From assembly GCA_018433345.1 (NCBI GenBank), contig JAHDRK010000004.1, positions 1 to 53,057 on the forward strand: a DNA stretch of 53,057 nucleotides, read 5' to 3'. The DNA is from Syntrophobacterales bacterium (lineage in GTDB: Bacteria > Desulfobacterota > Syntrophia > Syntrophales > UBA2210). Below, in pieces: positions 42,884 through 52,425 of this stretch. A program made the translations under genes and the position numbers. The notes beneath the pieces are model-generated. The model was not told the DNA's origin, did no database searches, and saw only the letters and a list, made by a program, of their open reading frames with translations. The first letter of the stretch is position 1. Each line of letters opens with the position of its first letter.

Positions 42884-43925
42884 AGAGCATCCCTCTCTCC
42901 TTCATTAGGTTTTCCATCTCTTCCCGGGTGATTCCCATGGAACGTTCGCGGCCTTGTTCGTCCCATGATGATGTGAAAGCGGAGCCGTAGTTTGCCGGAG
43001 CCGAGTAAAACGGTTTAGCCCGTATCTTATCCAGCATTTCCATGCCGAATTTATTTACATATCGTTCAAGATAGGCCTCGTGATTTTCGCATCCATAGAT
43101 CCATTCTTCCATCCAAGCCTTTGCTCCATCTGCGGAAACATTGGCCATCGTGAACATTCCATAAAAAAATCTGTCCATGTTGTAGTAGCCGAGAACCTCC
43201 GTGGGATGCGCCCCCCAGGGGGATTCAACGACGGCATTGACCCTGAAAGCAGGAATAATGGTGAGATGGGGACTTGACTGTATTACATCATGTTCCACGA
43301 TCTCTTCGCAGGAAACAATTATCTTCTTACTGCAAAGGGCCGCCGCCGCCACACTCCCCATAGATCCCCAATATTGTGCGTTTCCGAAACTATCGGCCCG
43401 TTGAACATGTATTATGCAAACATCGGGATTGGCGGCCGGAACGGTGACTATCTGCTTCCCTGTGTAAGGACATTCTATCACGCGGTACTTATCCTGTCCC
43501 ATGAATCCCCGTATTTTGAAGAGATCGGTGGCCATAATACCTTCAAAAACCTGCATGAAGGAAAAACCGTGCATACCCGCCACCAAGCGCGCATTGTAGT
43601 TGAAATTGGTGTAATCCTCCATTTCGAGCGTTCCCGCCTGGAGGGCCCTCTCCACTGCTCCACCCCCTTTTTTTCCACCCGATCTAAGCACGTAAGTGCT
43701 TACCAACCGTTCTACCAATCCGGCATTGACCAGGACATCAACATCAAGAATGCCCGATTGGGAATAGAGTGTGAATCCCTTTTTTCCCTGGCGACAGATT
43801 TCAAACACGAGCTCACAGCATGTTCCCACCGTATAATTACCGATGATCAATTCATCCCCATCATTAACGAATCTGCTAATTGCCTCTTTCGCCGTCATCA
43901 CTTTGTTGTCATCAGCCCCTGCCAT
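42876..43925 (-). CDS. CoA-transferase subunit A (glutaconate CoA-transferase-like)
   Basis: 349-aa partner of the downstream subunit B. Recognised by the class I pattern DGDELIIGNYTVGTCCELVF, VAGMHGFSFMQVFEGI, and IIHVQRADSFGNAQYWG. ATG 43925 follows GGGAGG at the short spacing of about 4 bases; an ATG four codons upstream lies in that site. It begins 40 bases after livF, placing the transferase inside the ABC transporter operon. Length fits the GctA type (about 320-350 aa). Confidence 0.9.
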   Translation of the reverse strand: MAGADDNKVMTAKEAISRFVNDGDELIIGNYTVGTCCELVFEICRQGKKGFTLYSQSGILDVDVLVNAGLVERLVSTYVLRSGGKKGGGAVERALQAGTLEMEDYTNFNYNARLVAGMHGFSFMQVFEGIMATDLFKIRGFMGQDKYRVIECPYTGKQIVTVPAANPDVCIIHVQRADSFGNAQYWGSMGSVAAAALCSKKIIVSCEEIVEHDVIQSSPHLTIIPAFRVNAVVESPWGAHPTEVLGYYNMDRFFYGMFTMANVSADGAKAWMEEWIYGCENHEAYLERYVNKFGMEMLDKIRAKPFYSAPANYGSAFTSSWDEQGRERSMGITREEMENLMKERGMLYE

Positions 43926-43964
43926 AACACCTCCCATGTGTCTGAACTTTGTTGAATAACTTGA

Positions 43965-44681
43965 TCACGCTTCAAGATACATTGCCCGTATTTCTTCGTT
44001 ATTTCGCAATTCTTCGGTTGATCCCTCGTAACCAATATGAGACTTCCCCATGAGGTAGACACGGGTTACAAGCGACAAGGCTATTCGTAGATTATGTTCC
44101 ACCAGAACAATAGTTACCCCTGCCTCGTTGATTGCTTTCAATATGTCTCGCACTTCATCCTTCAGGAGAGGCGCAAGCCCCTCTGTGGGCTCATCAATTA
44201 GTAGCAGACTTGGATTCCCCATAAGAGATCGTCCGATGGCCAGCATCTGCTGCTCTCCACCAGACAAAAAGCGTCCCTTAAGATTTTTTCTCTCTTTTAA
44301 CTTCGGGAAATGATCGAAAATTCTCTCGAGAGTCCAGGTGCCGATATTACCTGGATCTTTTATTTTTCCTCCCCTGATACCCAGTTCCAGATTATCAAGA
44401 ACCGTTAGTTCCGGGAAAATCCTTCGTTCTTCAGGAACATATCCGATACCCTGGCGGGCAATTTTGAAGGGAGGAGATCCAGCTATTTCCCTGCCCTGAA
44501 ACTTAATCGAACCGGAATGAGGTTTGACAAGTCCCATTATGGTCTTGAGCGTGGTGCTCTTGCCCATGCCGTTACGTCCCAGCAATCCCACTACCTCCCC
44601 TTTTGCTACCTTTATATTTATGCCTTGTAATACGTGACTCGCACCGTAAAAAGTGTTCACGTTCAACAATTCCAACAACAT
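43965..44681 (-). CDS. livF: Liv-type ABC transporter ATP-binding protein LivF
   Basis: 238-aa ATPase. Walker A GRNGMGKST, Q-loop region YVPEERRIFPELTV, signature LSGGEQQMLAIGR and Walker B LLLIDEPTEGLAP are intact. LivF type is shown by length and by the short H-loop ending (VEHN). GAGGTGA lies 5 bases before ATG 44681, so the upstream GTG at 44690 is rejected. It follows livG after a 119-base gap in which no gene was seen. Confidence 0.95.
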   Translation of the reverse strand: MLLELLNVNTFYGASHVLQGINIKVAKGEVVGLLGRNGMGKSTTLKTIMGLVKPHSGSIKFQGREIAGSPPFKIARQGIGYVPEERRIFPELTVLDNLELGIRGGKIKDPGNIGTWTLERIFDHFPKLKERKNLKGRFLSGGEQQMLAIGRSLMGNPSLLLIDEPTEGLAPLLKDEVRDILKAINEAGVTIVLVEHNLRIALSLVTRVYLMGKSHIGYEGSTEELRNNEEIRAMYLEA

Positions 44682-44800
44682 GAAACTCACCTCGCTCTCA
44701 GGTATAGAATTGATCGCAAACCGAAACAGGCGGAAACTGCGTGAACGAAATTACGCAATCAAATAGCTTTGCCGTATAATTTTGCAAAAGATCAGCCACC

Positions 44801-45550
44801 TCACGAAACATAGAGATCCCCAAGGTAGGCATCCTTAACGTCTCGATTCTTACGAATATCTTCCGGAAGACCGGTAGCCAGAATTTTTCCATAATGTATA
44901 ACGGTGATACGGTCGGCGATCGAGAAAACAACATCCATGTCATGCTCTATAATAACAGCAGTCTTATTTTCCGTCAGTTTTAGGACAAGCTGTACGGCGC
45001 TTGCCGTTTCGTCCTTCGACATGCCTGCCGTAAACTCATCGAGAAGGACCAGTTCAGGATCGGTTCCAAGTGCCATCCCGATTTCCAATGCCCTGGCCTT
45101 CCCGTAAGAAAGATTGCAAGCAAGCACATCCCGCTCATTGTAAAGGTCGATCTGATCTAACAAATCTTCCGTCTCACGGGTAATATTCTTCATCTTGTTT
45201 ACGAATCTGAAGATATCATAACGGATATTATGCTTGGCCATAACGGCGAGACGCAGATTCTGGAAAGCCGTCATATTAGCGAAGGTACTTGTAATTTGGA
45301 AAGATCTGCCTATTCCCATTCGAGACAACTGGTACGGCCTTAATTGGGTAACGTCCTTGCCTCGATAGAATATTTTGCCGGAACTGGGAATATATGTGCC
45401 GCTTATTAGGTTAAACAATGTTGTTTTGCCGGCGCCGTTAGGCCCTATGATGGCATGACGCTCTCCTTCAGCCACTTTCAGGTCAATCCCCATAATAACT
45501 TTCATGCCGCTGAAGTCATGGTGCAAATCTCTTGTTTCCAACACATTCAT
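44801..45550 (-). CDS. livG: Liv-type ABC transporter ATP-binding protein LivG
   Basis: 249-aa ATPase with Walker A GPNGAGKTT, GIGRSFQIT, the LivG-style signature NLSYGKARALEIGMAL, Walker B LVLLDEFTAGMS, and the extended C-terminal BCA_ABC tail (GKILATGLPEDIRKN). The start overlaps the livM stop by 4 bases (ATGA). The Walker B-following residue pattern is DEFTAG rather than the commoner DEPxAG, a minor variation. Confidence 0.94.
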   Translation of the reverse strand: MNVLETRDLHHDFSGMKVIMGIDLKVAEGERHAIIGPNGAGKTTLFNLISGTYIPSSGKIFYRGKDVTQLRPYQLSRMGIGRSFQITSTFANMTAFQNLRLAVMAKHNIRYDIFRFVNKMKNITRETEDLLDQIDLYNERDVLACNLSYGKARALEIGMALGTDPELVLLDEFTAGMSKDETASAVQLVLKLTENKTAVIIEHDMDVVFSIADRITVIHYGKILATGLPEDIRKNRDVKDAYLGDLYVS

Positions 45551-46548
45551 GCCGCAGCCTCCTTACTTAAATCACCCGTTCTTCGGGAAGCCCATTTCAT
45601 CCGTAACATGTATATAAAACCCATAATTCCGTATGGCATGAACATTATGACAAACACAAGAAGCGCCCCCACTACGATTTCTATCCTGCTTGTATATTCG
45701 AGGGCTATCTCCTCAACGATCATGAACACGCCCGTTCCCAGTATCGGTCCGAAGAAACTTCCTATTCCCCCCAACATGGACGCTAAAATAGGGGTAAAAG
45801 ATGCGAGAATCCCGAATTGGCCGTCCGCGGAAACCAGATTGTGGAAGACCGCGTAAATAGATCCCGCCACTCCGGCAAAAAGGCCCGCCGTGATATAGAT
45901 GATAGATCTCGAGTGGGGAATCCGGTATCCCAAGTAGGCAATCCTCTTCTGGTTATCCCGTATTGCAATCTGGACCTGGCCGAAAGGGGTTTTCGTAAAA
46001 AACCACATGAGCAACACACTTACCCCCAGTATTGTCACGGCCAGATAATAAAAATTAGTGGAGGAAGGCTCCATGCTGATTGAAAAAAGTCCAAAGAATT
46101 CAATTCCCGGTGTTGGAAAATTTCCAAGCCCGTCCTCGCCACCGGTATAACGCCTCAGTTTCAATGACATGGTGTACATGAACATCCCCAGGGCCAAATG
46201 AATCATGGCGAAGGCAGCCCCGCGGACTCTTGCCACTATGGGAGAGACCACGATGGCAAGCACGGATGCCGACAGAACGCCGATCCCGATGGCGGGTAAG
46301 AGTGAAAGGCCACTGATGTTTTTCAGGGCAAGTGCCGTGCCGTAACCTCCCATGCCGAAATATGTCGCGTGCCCGAAACTCAATAGACCCGTATAACCAA
46401 GCAGCATATTGAGAGAAACTGCATAAACGGCAAAAACAGCGAAGGTAAGGAAAAAACTTGTATAATAAAGATCTGCCCATTTAGGGAGCATAAGGAGTAC
46501 AGCAATGAGCAGCAACCAGATGATTATGTGTGTCTTCTTCTTATTCAT
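45547..46548 (-). CDS. livM: Liv-type ABC transporter permease LivM
   Basis: 333-aa membrane subunit with about ten helices. LivM signature LNMLLGYTGLLSFGHATYFG and the ATPase-contact region GQVQIAIRDNQKRIAYLGY are present. ATG 46548 has GGAG 9 bases upstream and is preferred over the TTG at 46554. It overlaps livH upstream by 8 bases and livG downstream by 4. Confidence 0.95.
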   Translation of the reverse strand: MNKKKTHIIIWLLLIAVLLMLPKWADLYYTSFFLTFAVFAVYAVSLNMLLGYTGLLSFGHATYFGMGGYGTALALKNISGLSLLPAIGIGVLSASVLAIVVSPIVARVRGAAFAMIHLALGMFMYTMSLKLRRYTGGEDGLGNFPTPGIEFFGLFSISMEPSSTNFYYLAVTILGVSVLLMWFFTKTPFGQVQIAIRDNQKRIAYLGYRIPHSRSIIYITAGLFAGVAGSIYAVFHNLVSADGQFGILASFTPILASMLGGIGSFFGPILGTGVFMIVEEIALEYTSRIEIVVGALLVFVIMFMPYGIMGFIYMLRMKWASRRTGDLSKEAAA

Positions 46549-47419
46549 CTTCAATTACTCCAAATAATCCTTGAGGCCGAACGGCAAGTACCAGAGCCAT
46601 GAAAGAAACCATGAGAAGGGGGGCCAAAGTGGAAACGAATTGTATACCGTAGGAATTCAGCAACCCAAAAATCAAGGATACAACAAAGGCACCCACCATG
46701 CTTCCGAATCCTCCCGTTACGACAACCATAAACGCGTCCATCCCTATCTGGTCAGCCAGTCCCGGAAAAACAGTTAACAGCGGAGCAACCACCACTCCGG
46801 CAATTCCCGCCAACCATGTGCCAAAACCAAACACAAACATAAAAACCAGAGGCACGTTGATTCCCAAAGCGTTTACCATCTCGCTGTCCGATACAGCAGC
46901 CCTGACAATTTTACCTATTCTTGTTCCATAGAGAACCGAAATCATTAGAACTATAACCAGCATGGCAATCCCGATAATAAACAACCTATAAGTGGGGTAG
47001 TACATTCCCGCTATTGAAACCACCCCCCGCAGCGAGTCGGGTACAGGTACGGGGAGGCTACTGGTGCCCCATATCTCCATAACGCCACCCAGGATAAGCA
47101 TCATAATCCCCGTCGTAAGGATGAGTTCTCCAAGGTGCCCGTGGGCATGAATTTTTCTCAAAAGATATCGTTCAACCAGTGTTCCAAGAATTCCTACGAG
47201 GAGAGGAGCGACAAGTAGAGCAATCCAAAAGCTGCTTGTGATTCTTAAAACTTCGTAACTGAAGTAGGCTGCAAGCATGAAGAATGAAGCGTGGGCAAGA
47301 TTCAAGATACCCATCATTCCGAAAATGATGGTCAAACCCGATGCAATCAGGAATAGAATCATGCCATAGGTAAGACCATGAAGACCTTGCGATAGATACA
47401 TGGCTGTTATCGGATCCAT
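46541..47419 (-). CDS. livH: Liv-type ABC transporter permease LivH
   Basis: 292-aa membrane subunit, first gene of the operon livH-livM-livG-livF-CoA-transferase AB-receptor. Recognised by GLTIIFGMMGILNLAHASFF and the loop AAVSDSEMVNALGINVPLVF. Eight or so helices. A candidate -10 box and a TetR-type palindrome stand 140-175 bases upstream. Confidence 0.95.
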   Translation of the reverse strand: MDPITAMYLSQGLHGLTYGMILFLIASGLTIIFGMMGILNLAHASFFMLAAYFSYEVLRITSSFWIALLVAPLLVGILGTLVERYLLRKIHAHGHLGELILTTGIMMLILGGVMEIWGTSSLPVPVPDSLRGVVSIAGMYYPTYRLFIIGIAMLVIVLMISVLYGTRIGKIVRAAVSDSEMVNALGINVPLVFMFVFGFGTWLAGIAGVVVAPLLTVFPGLADQIGMDAFMVVVTGGFGSMVGAFVVSLIFGLLNSYGIQFVSTLAPLLMVSFMALVLAVRPQGLFGVIEDE

Positions 47420-47560
47420 TTAAATTCCTTTCCCTCCAAAGCAAACTTAGATATCGTGTGGTGTTTCAGACTCTCAGGCGACAGCATAATCTGACGAAAT
47501 AACTACATCGACCCCACCCCCTCAAACTCTCTCAGATAGGTCGGCAAAGAATAGAAAAAG

Positions 47561-47574
47561 AACGATCGCTCGTT
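47561..47574. promoter_or_regulatory. candidate TetR operator in the liv-tetR divergent region
   Basis: The palindrome AACGA-TCGC-TCGTT (47561-47574) has the look of TetR-family operators. On the minus strand a perfect TATAAT lies at 47595-47590, so the palindrome would fall about 9-10 bases after the transcription start of the liv operon. No good -35 element was seen for that promoter. Repression of the liv operon by the adjacent TetR protein is the simplest reading. Confidence 0.55.
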
Positions 47575-47673
47575 TTTTTTGGCCTTTATATTATAACAGA
47601 TTCAATTGCAAGTAATTTTTTATGCTTATTATTATGTGAATCGCCTTCAATAACTACGTTCGTATTATTTTTA

Positions 47674-47702
47674 TTGACAAAACAACAAGACAAATACATA
47701 AA
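47674..47702 (+). promoter_or_regulatory. promoter of the TetR-family regulator gene
   Basis: TTGACA (47674-47679), 17-base AT-rich spacer, CATAAA (47697-47702). Predicted start near 47709, about 95 bases before the coding start. The rest of the 383-base divergent region (47420-47802) is AT-rich and holds no gene. Confidence 0.6.
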
Positions 47703-47802
47703 AACAAACGCTTTTCAATTTTCAAAAAAGGCTCGGAAGGAATAAGCGATATCTAACTAAATAACCGGAATCATCGTTCAACGGAAGGAGCTGACCTAAA
47801 TT

Positions 47803-48468
47803 ATGGGGCGAAAGGCGCTGGAAAAGCTCGATAACAGGATATCCACGTCCGTATCGACACGAGTCCAGAATCCAGAACTGATAAGGAAAAAACATCTTCT
47901 GATTGCGCGGAAGGCGGCGAAACTATTCATCCGAAAGGGTTATGACAACACGAGCATGCGGGAAATATCCCGGGCGACAAATATGGCCGTAGGTAATCTC
48001 TATGATTACATAGAAAAAAAAGAAGATGTCCTCGTCCTGATATTTGAAGTCTACCACAGGAACCTTGAAGAATCTTCATTCTTCAACCAGATGGACTTCA
48101 AAGAAAATGAAGACCCCATTGAAAGTCTAAAAAAGTTTCTCTACTCATCACTACGAATGATTCACAGTTTCCGCAACGAAATTGTTCTCATGTACCGTGA
48201 GTCTAAACGCCTTCCCAAACCCATCTTGAAGGAGGCTATGGAAAGAGAGCTCCGACAGATAGAAATACTCGAGAAATTTCTAAGAAAGGGAATGGAGACG
48301 GGAATCTTCAAAATACGAGACCCTTATTTCACGGCAAACATGCTTTTTTTTCAACAGATTATTGGAACTCTTCGCTTCTGGACATTTCGTGAGAGGTATA
48401 CCATCGAAGAACTCCATGACCTTATCGTGGAGTCAATTATCGCCTCCCTTATGAATGATCCCCGGTGA
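47803..48468 (+). CDS. TetR/AcrR-family transcriptional regulator
   Basis: 221-aa regulator: N-terminal helix-turn-helix (KHLLIARKAAKLFIRKGYDN, TSMREISRATNMAVGNLYDY) at about residues 27-75 and a helical ligand-binding C-terminus. Residues 1-25 form a polar extension. Divergent from the liv-CoA-transferase operon, with a palindrome between them, so it probably senses the imported acid or its CoA ester. GGAAGGAG lies 12 bases before the ATG, a long spacing. Confidence 0.93.
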   Translation: MGRKALEKLDNRISTSVSTRVQNPELIRKKHLLIARKAAKLFIRKGYDNTSMREISRATNMAVGNLYDYIEKKEDVLVLIFEVYHRNLEESSFFNQMDFKENEDPIESLKKFLYSSLRMIHSFRNEIVLMYRESKRLPKPILKEAMERELRQIEILEKFLRKGMETGIFKIRDPYFTANMLFFQQIIGTLRFWTFRERYTIEELHDLIVESIIASLMNDPR

Positions 48469-48498
48469 TTAATCTTTGTATGTGAACCGATCTATCTT

Positions 48499-49875
48499 CT
48501 ATTTCCCCACGCAGAAACGGCTGAATATGATATCGAGGATGTCTTCGCCCGCCTCCTCGCCTGTAATCAAGGCAAGATGGCGCAGGGCTTCCGAAATTTC
48601 CAGGGCCGGAAGTTCGGGGGAAGCTCCTTCTTTCAGGTTTCGCACCGCACGTTCAACGCAGGCAGCGGCCACTTCGACCGCCTCCTTGTGGCGGAGATTG
48701 GTAAGCATCACGTCTGAATCGCCAATGCCGCTTGTATCGTATAATTGTCCGATGCGCTCCCGCAGTTCTTCCATGCCGCGGTTTTCCTTCGCCGACACAA
48801 AGACCGGTTTGCTTCCAGGATCCACCCTTTCGAGGTCCTCCAAGGACAATCGCCTGGTCAGATCGTCCTTGTTCACGACGACCAACATATTTTTCGCCCT
48901 GTATGCCTCGATGATCTCACTGTCTTCACGGGTAAACTCGCCACTCCCGTCGATGACAACGAGGACAAGGTCGGCGTCGTCGGCCCGCTCTCGCGCATAT
49001 AGAACTCCTTCGGCCTCAACGGGGTGATCGGAGTCGCGGATCCCCGCCGTGTCGACGAACCTTACCCGTATGTCTCCGATGAGGACCTCCGCCTCGATAA
49101 AGTCCCTCGTCGTTCCCGGTTCGACCGCGACGATGGCGCGTCGCCGGCCTGCCAGACAATTGAGGAGGCTGGATTTCCCCACATTGGGTCGACCGATGAT
49201 AACCGCCGTCACGCCATCTCTATAGAAGATAGCCTTGTCATAGGTGGCCGCGGTTTCCGCCATCGCGGCGGCGGCTTCTTCAAGCCGGCCGATGTACTGC
49301 CGAAGGGACGGCAGCTCTATGTCCTCTTCCGAAAAGTCGATGTGGGTTTCAATGGCGGCCAGAACATCGGCTAGAGAGACGCGAAAAGACCTGATCTCGG
49401 CGGAAAGACCGCCTCTGAGCGCTTGTAAAGCCTGCTGCAATCCGCGCTCCGTTCCGGCGGAGACAAGGTCCGCCACCGCCTCCGCCTGGGCGAGATCTAT
49501 TCGGTTATTGAGAAAGGCGCGTTTCGTAAATTCGCCGGGCTCGGCGGGCCGGGCCCCCGCCTTCAGCGCCAGGTCCAAGACAGATTTAAGGATAAGTGGA
49601 TTGCCGTGACAGCTGATCTCCAGAACGTCTTCCCCCGTGTAGGAATGAGGAGCTCGCATGAGTGCGACAAGCCCCTCGTCGATGATCATGTCCCTCTCGA
49701 TGTCGACGATGTGGCCGTGATAGAGGCGATGGGACTCGTAGCAGGTGACCTCCCGGCTCGGCCTGAAAAGGCGCCGGCATATTTCCTCCGCATGTTCCCC
49801 GCTGATCCGAACGATTCCTATTCCACCCACACCCGACGGGGACGTGGCTATGGCGGCAATAGTATCACCCCTCAC
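48499..49875 (-). CDS. mnmE: tRNA uridine-5-carboxymethylaminomethyl modification GTPase MnmE
   Basis: 458-aa GTPase that with MnmG modifies the wobble uridine of tRNAs such as the tRNA-Lys(TTT) and tRNA-Glu(TTC) in this window. N-terminal DTIAAIATSPSGVGGIGIVR binds the formyl-folate; the G domain has GRPNVGKSS, EPGTTRD, DTAG and NKDD; the C-terminus ends in the catalytic FCVGK. GTG at 49875 is chosen: GGAGG stands 9 bases before it, while an outer GTG at 49896 precedes that site. Convergent with the tetR gene. Confidence 0.96.
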   Translation of the reverse strand: MRGDTIAAIATSPSGVGGIGIVRISGEHAEEICRRLFRPSREVTCYESHRLYHGHIVDIERDMIIDEGLVALMRAPHSYTGEDVLEISCHGNPLILKSVLDLALKAGARPAEPGEFTKRAFLNNRIDLAQAEAVADLVSAGTERGLQQALQALRGGLSAEIRSFRVSLADVLAAIETHIDFSEEDIELPSLRQYIGRLEEAAAAMAETAATYDKAIFYRDGVTAVIIGRPNVGKSSLLNCLAGRRRAIVAVEPGTTRDFIEAEVLIGDIRVRFVDTAGIRDSDHPVEAEGVLYARERADDADLVLVVIDGSGEFTREDSEIIEAYRAKNMLVVVNKDDLTRRLSLEDLERVDPGSKPVFVSAKENRGMEELRERIGQLYDTSGIGDSDVMLTNLRHKEAVEVAAACVERAVRNLKEGASPELPALEISEALRHLALITGEEAGEDILDIIFSRFCVGK

Positions 49876-49927
49876 GCCCAGATTCCTCCACTCCACGCCG
49901 AAGGAACGAAAGCCTCACTCCCGCGCG

Positions 49928-50647
49928 TCACTCTTTTTTACTGGGAACGATTACTATCTTCCTTAAGGCACCCTCGCCGCGGCTCTTTGTCACCAGTTCC
50001 TTGTCATCCTGCAACGCCAGGTGAATGATCCTGCGGTCATGGGCGTTCATGGGGTTTACCGTCACGGGTTTCCGAGTACGCTTCGCCTTTTCTCCCAGTT
50101 TCAGGGCAAGCGCCGACAAGGACATCTCCCGTTTTTCACGGTAATTTTCCGTATCTATCAGGATGCGTCTACGGGCGGATCCATTCTTGTTCAAGGCCTT
50201 GTTGATTAGATACTGAAGGGCGTTAAGTGTCTGTCCCCCCTTGCCTATGAGAATACCGCTTCCATCTCCCTCGATTTCCACTATTATGTACTCATCGTCC
50301 TCTTTTTTAACGGTAACGGGAAAATCGAGCCCCATCCGCCTGACGATCCCCTCAGTCAACTCCCGTGCTTCAGCCGCGAGGCCGTCGTCTCCTTTTTGAT
50401 CCCCTTTTACGTAACGGGAATGATCCGTTTCTCCGCCAAATTCCGGAATGGAATCACTCAGTTCCATGTCTATAAAAAGGGGCTTCGCCTTTATGCGGGC
50501 CTTCTTCGCCCCGATGCCCAGGAAACCGGGAGAACCTTCAGATAATATTTCGACATTGATCTTGTCCCTGGACAGGTTCATTTCACGGCATGCATTTTCT
50601 ATTGCCTCATCGATCGTCTTACCTTCAAATTCGAGAGATTCTTTCAT
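49928..50647 (-). CDS. jag: RNA-binding protein Jag/KhpB
   Basis: 239-aa protein with an N-terminal Jag_N domain (SLEFEGKTIDEAIENACREM), a KH domain (IGKGGQTLNALQYLINKAL) and an R3H domain (NPMNAHDRRIIHLALQDD). It binds RNA and is nearly always encoded after yidC, as here. The ATG at 50647 starts the usual N-terminus. It ends 52 bases before the mnmE start. Confidence 0.94.
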   Translation of the reverse strand: MKESLEFEGKTIDEAIENACREMNLSRDKINVEILSEGSPGFLGIGAKKARIKAKPLFIDMELSDSIPEFGGETDHSRYVKGDQKGDDGLAAEARELTEGIVRRMGLDFPVTVKKEDDEYIIVEIEGDGSGILIGKGGQTLNALQYLINKALNKNGSARRRILIDTENYREKREMSLSALALKLGEKAKRTRKPVTVNPMNAHDRRIIHLALQDDKELVTKSRGEGALRKIVIVPSKKE

Positions 50648-50751
50648 TGCATTTCCCCCACCTCGCATGGTTACGCGTGGTTACCGGACCTTTTTCCTCG
50701 CAGTAAACGACGTGCATATCTTGCCATTTGTCGGTCGTAGCGGACGGTTTC

Positions 50752-52389
50752 TTACGTATGCTTGCTAATCCAGTATTGCTGACCCACGCTGATAATATTA
50801 TTAAAGAGCCAGTATATTACCAGCCCCGACGGAAAATTCAAAAACAGGAAGGTGAATATTATCGGCATCCAGGTCATAAGTTTCGCCTGCATTTCATTTG
50901 CTCCGGGCGCGGGCATCATTTTCTGTTGCAGAAACATGGTGGCTCCCATAACGATAGGAGTTATGTAATAGGGATCCTTGGCGGACAAATCCTGTATCCA
51001 GAAAACAAAAGGTGAATGCCGCAGTTCTATCGAATAGAGAAGCGCACGGTACAATCCGAAAAACACGGGAATTTGTATCAGTATGGGCAAACACCCTCCC
51101 AAGGGGTTCACCTTGTGAGCTCGGTAAAGAGCCATGGTTTCTTCCTGGAGTTTCACCTTGTCGTTTTTATATTTTTCACGAATCCTGGCCATCTCGGGCT
51201 GGAGCTTCTGCATCTGTTTCATGGATTTATAACTGATCGTACCCAAGGGCCAAAAGAGTATTTTTATAAATATGGTCAGGATGATAATGGCCAGGCCGTA
51301 ATTATTCACATAGTTGTTAATGAACTTGAGCACTTTCAAGAGGGGGAGGGCAAGCCATTTGATCCAACGACCGAAATCGATGGAGGCCTCCAGAAACACC
51401 CCTCCTTTTTTGAGGGTGTCATATTCTTTCGGTCCCAAGTAACAAGTGTAATTAAATATTCCCGACTGTCCCGGAGGAATCATGAGACGGGGCCCCCTCA
51501 GCATCACAGACACTTCGTTGTTATAGGGGATTTTCGTAATGGTCATGCTCGTTAACGAGGGTTGCTGCGAAATTATGGATGCTATGAAGTACTTGCTCTG
51601 GAAACCGGCCCAAAGCACCTGGGGACCAAGGTGCGTCTCCTGCTCCAGTTTCTTCGCATCCTTTGTAATCAACTCCCCCTGCACAAAGGCCACCGGTCCG
51701 ATGTGACTGAAACGGTCCTTACGGGCCTCGGGATCCATATATTGGCTCCAGCTGATACCGACGTTCTGGATAATAGTCGACTTGGCAAGATTGTGAACCC
51801 GCACTTCCAAGTCGATAGTGTATGAATCGCTCCGGAAGGTGTATATCTTTTCAACCTTGACTTCACCTGGATAGGACCAGGTGAACACGATCCTTTCCTC
51901 CCCCCTTTCGTCGGCCAGGCACAAACCTTCGCGGTCCGCCTCAAAGACCGCTTCGGCTGGAATGTCAATGCTTGAATCGGGGAACGTGACCGTCAGCGGG
52001 AGGCGCATGCCTTCATGGATATCAACCAACTCGATCAGTTCGGAATCTTCGTCCAAGGTCATGCGGTATTTATTCAATTTGAAAGAAGTGACACCGCCGC
52101 CCTTGGTCGACAGGAGGGCTGTATATAAAGGGCTCTCGACAAGGATCTCGCGGGTTTTGACCTGTCCTCGGTCCGGTTCCCCCAATGCCCGCTTGACACC
52201 AGCGGAATCCCCTTCCCTGCCACGTAACAAATCCGCGGACGAACGATCGACCTCGTCCACGTCCCCGGACTCTTCCTGCCGCACCTCCGCAGTCCGATCC
52301 ACCGGTTTAGGCGGCTCCACAAACAAAAACTGGTACAAAAGGACCAACGCCAGTGACAGGACAATCGCAAGAACAGCCCTTTTGTCCAT
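50752..52389 (-). CDS. yidC: membrane protein insertase YidC
   Basis: 545-aa insertase for inner-membrane proteins. An N-terminal helix (AVLAIVLSLALVLLYQFLFV), a large periplasmic beta domain (about residues 75-335) and the C-terminal five-helix insertase domain (NYGLAIIILTIFIKILFWPL; LGGCLPILIQIPVFFGLYRA) match the Gram-negative form. GGAGGTG lies 6 bases before the ATG. Confidence 0.97.
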   Translation of the reverse strand: MDKRAVLAIVLSLALVLLYQFLFVEPPKPVDRTAEVRQEESGDVDEVDRSSADLLRGREGDSAGVKRALGEPDRGQVKTREILVESPLYTALLSTKGGGVTSFKLNKYRMTLDEDSELIELVDIHEGMRLPLTVTFPDSSIDIPAEAVFEADREGLCLADERGEERIVFTWSYPGEVKVEKIYTFRSDSYTIDLEVRVHNLAKSTIIQNVGISWSQYMDPEARKDRFSHIGPVAFVQGELITKDAKKLEQETHLGPQVLWAGFQSKYFIASIISQQPSLTSMTITKIPYNNEVSVMLRGPRLMIPPGQSGIFNYTCYLGPKEYDTLKKGGVFLEASIDFGRWIKWLALPLLKVLKFINNYVNNYGLAIIILTIFIKILFWPLGTISYKSMKQMQKLQPEMARIREKYKNDKVKLQEETMALYRAHKVNPLGGCLPILIQIPVFFGLYRALLYSIELRHSPFVFWIQDLSAKDPYYITPIVMGATMFLQQKMMPAPGANEMQAKLMTWMPIIFTFLFLNFPSGLVIYWLFNNIISVGQQYWISKHT

Positions 52390-52425
52390 TTATAGCACCT
52401 CCATCATATTGTGTGCCGTGGTGAA

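Noticed and set aside
44682..44800. Gap between livG and livF as a possible small gene or internal promoter
   Set aside because: No convincing start with ribosome site, and the -35/-10 candidates are poor; left unannotated.
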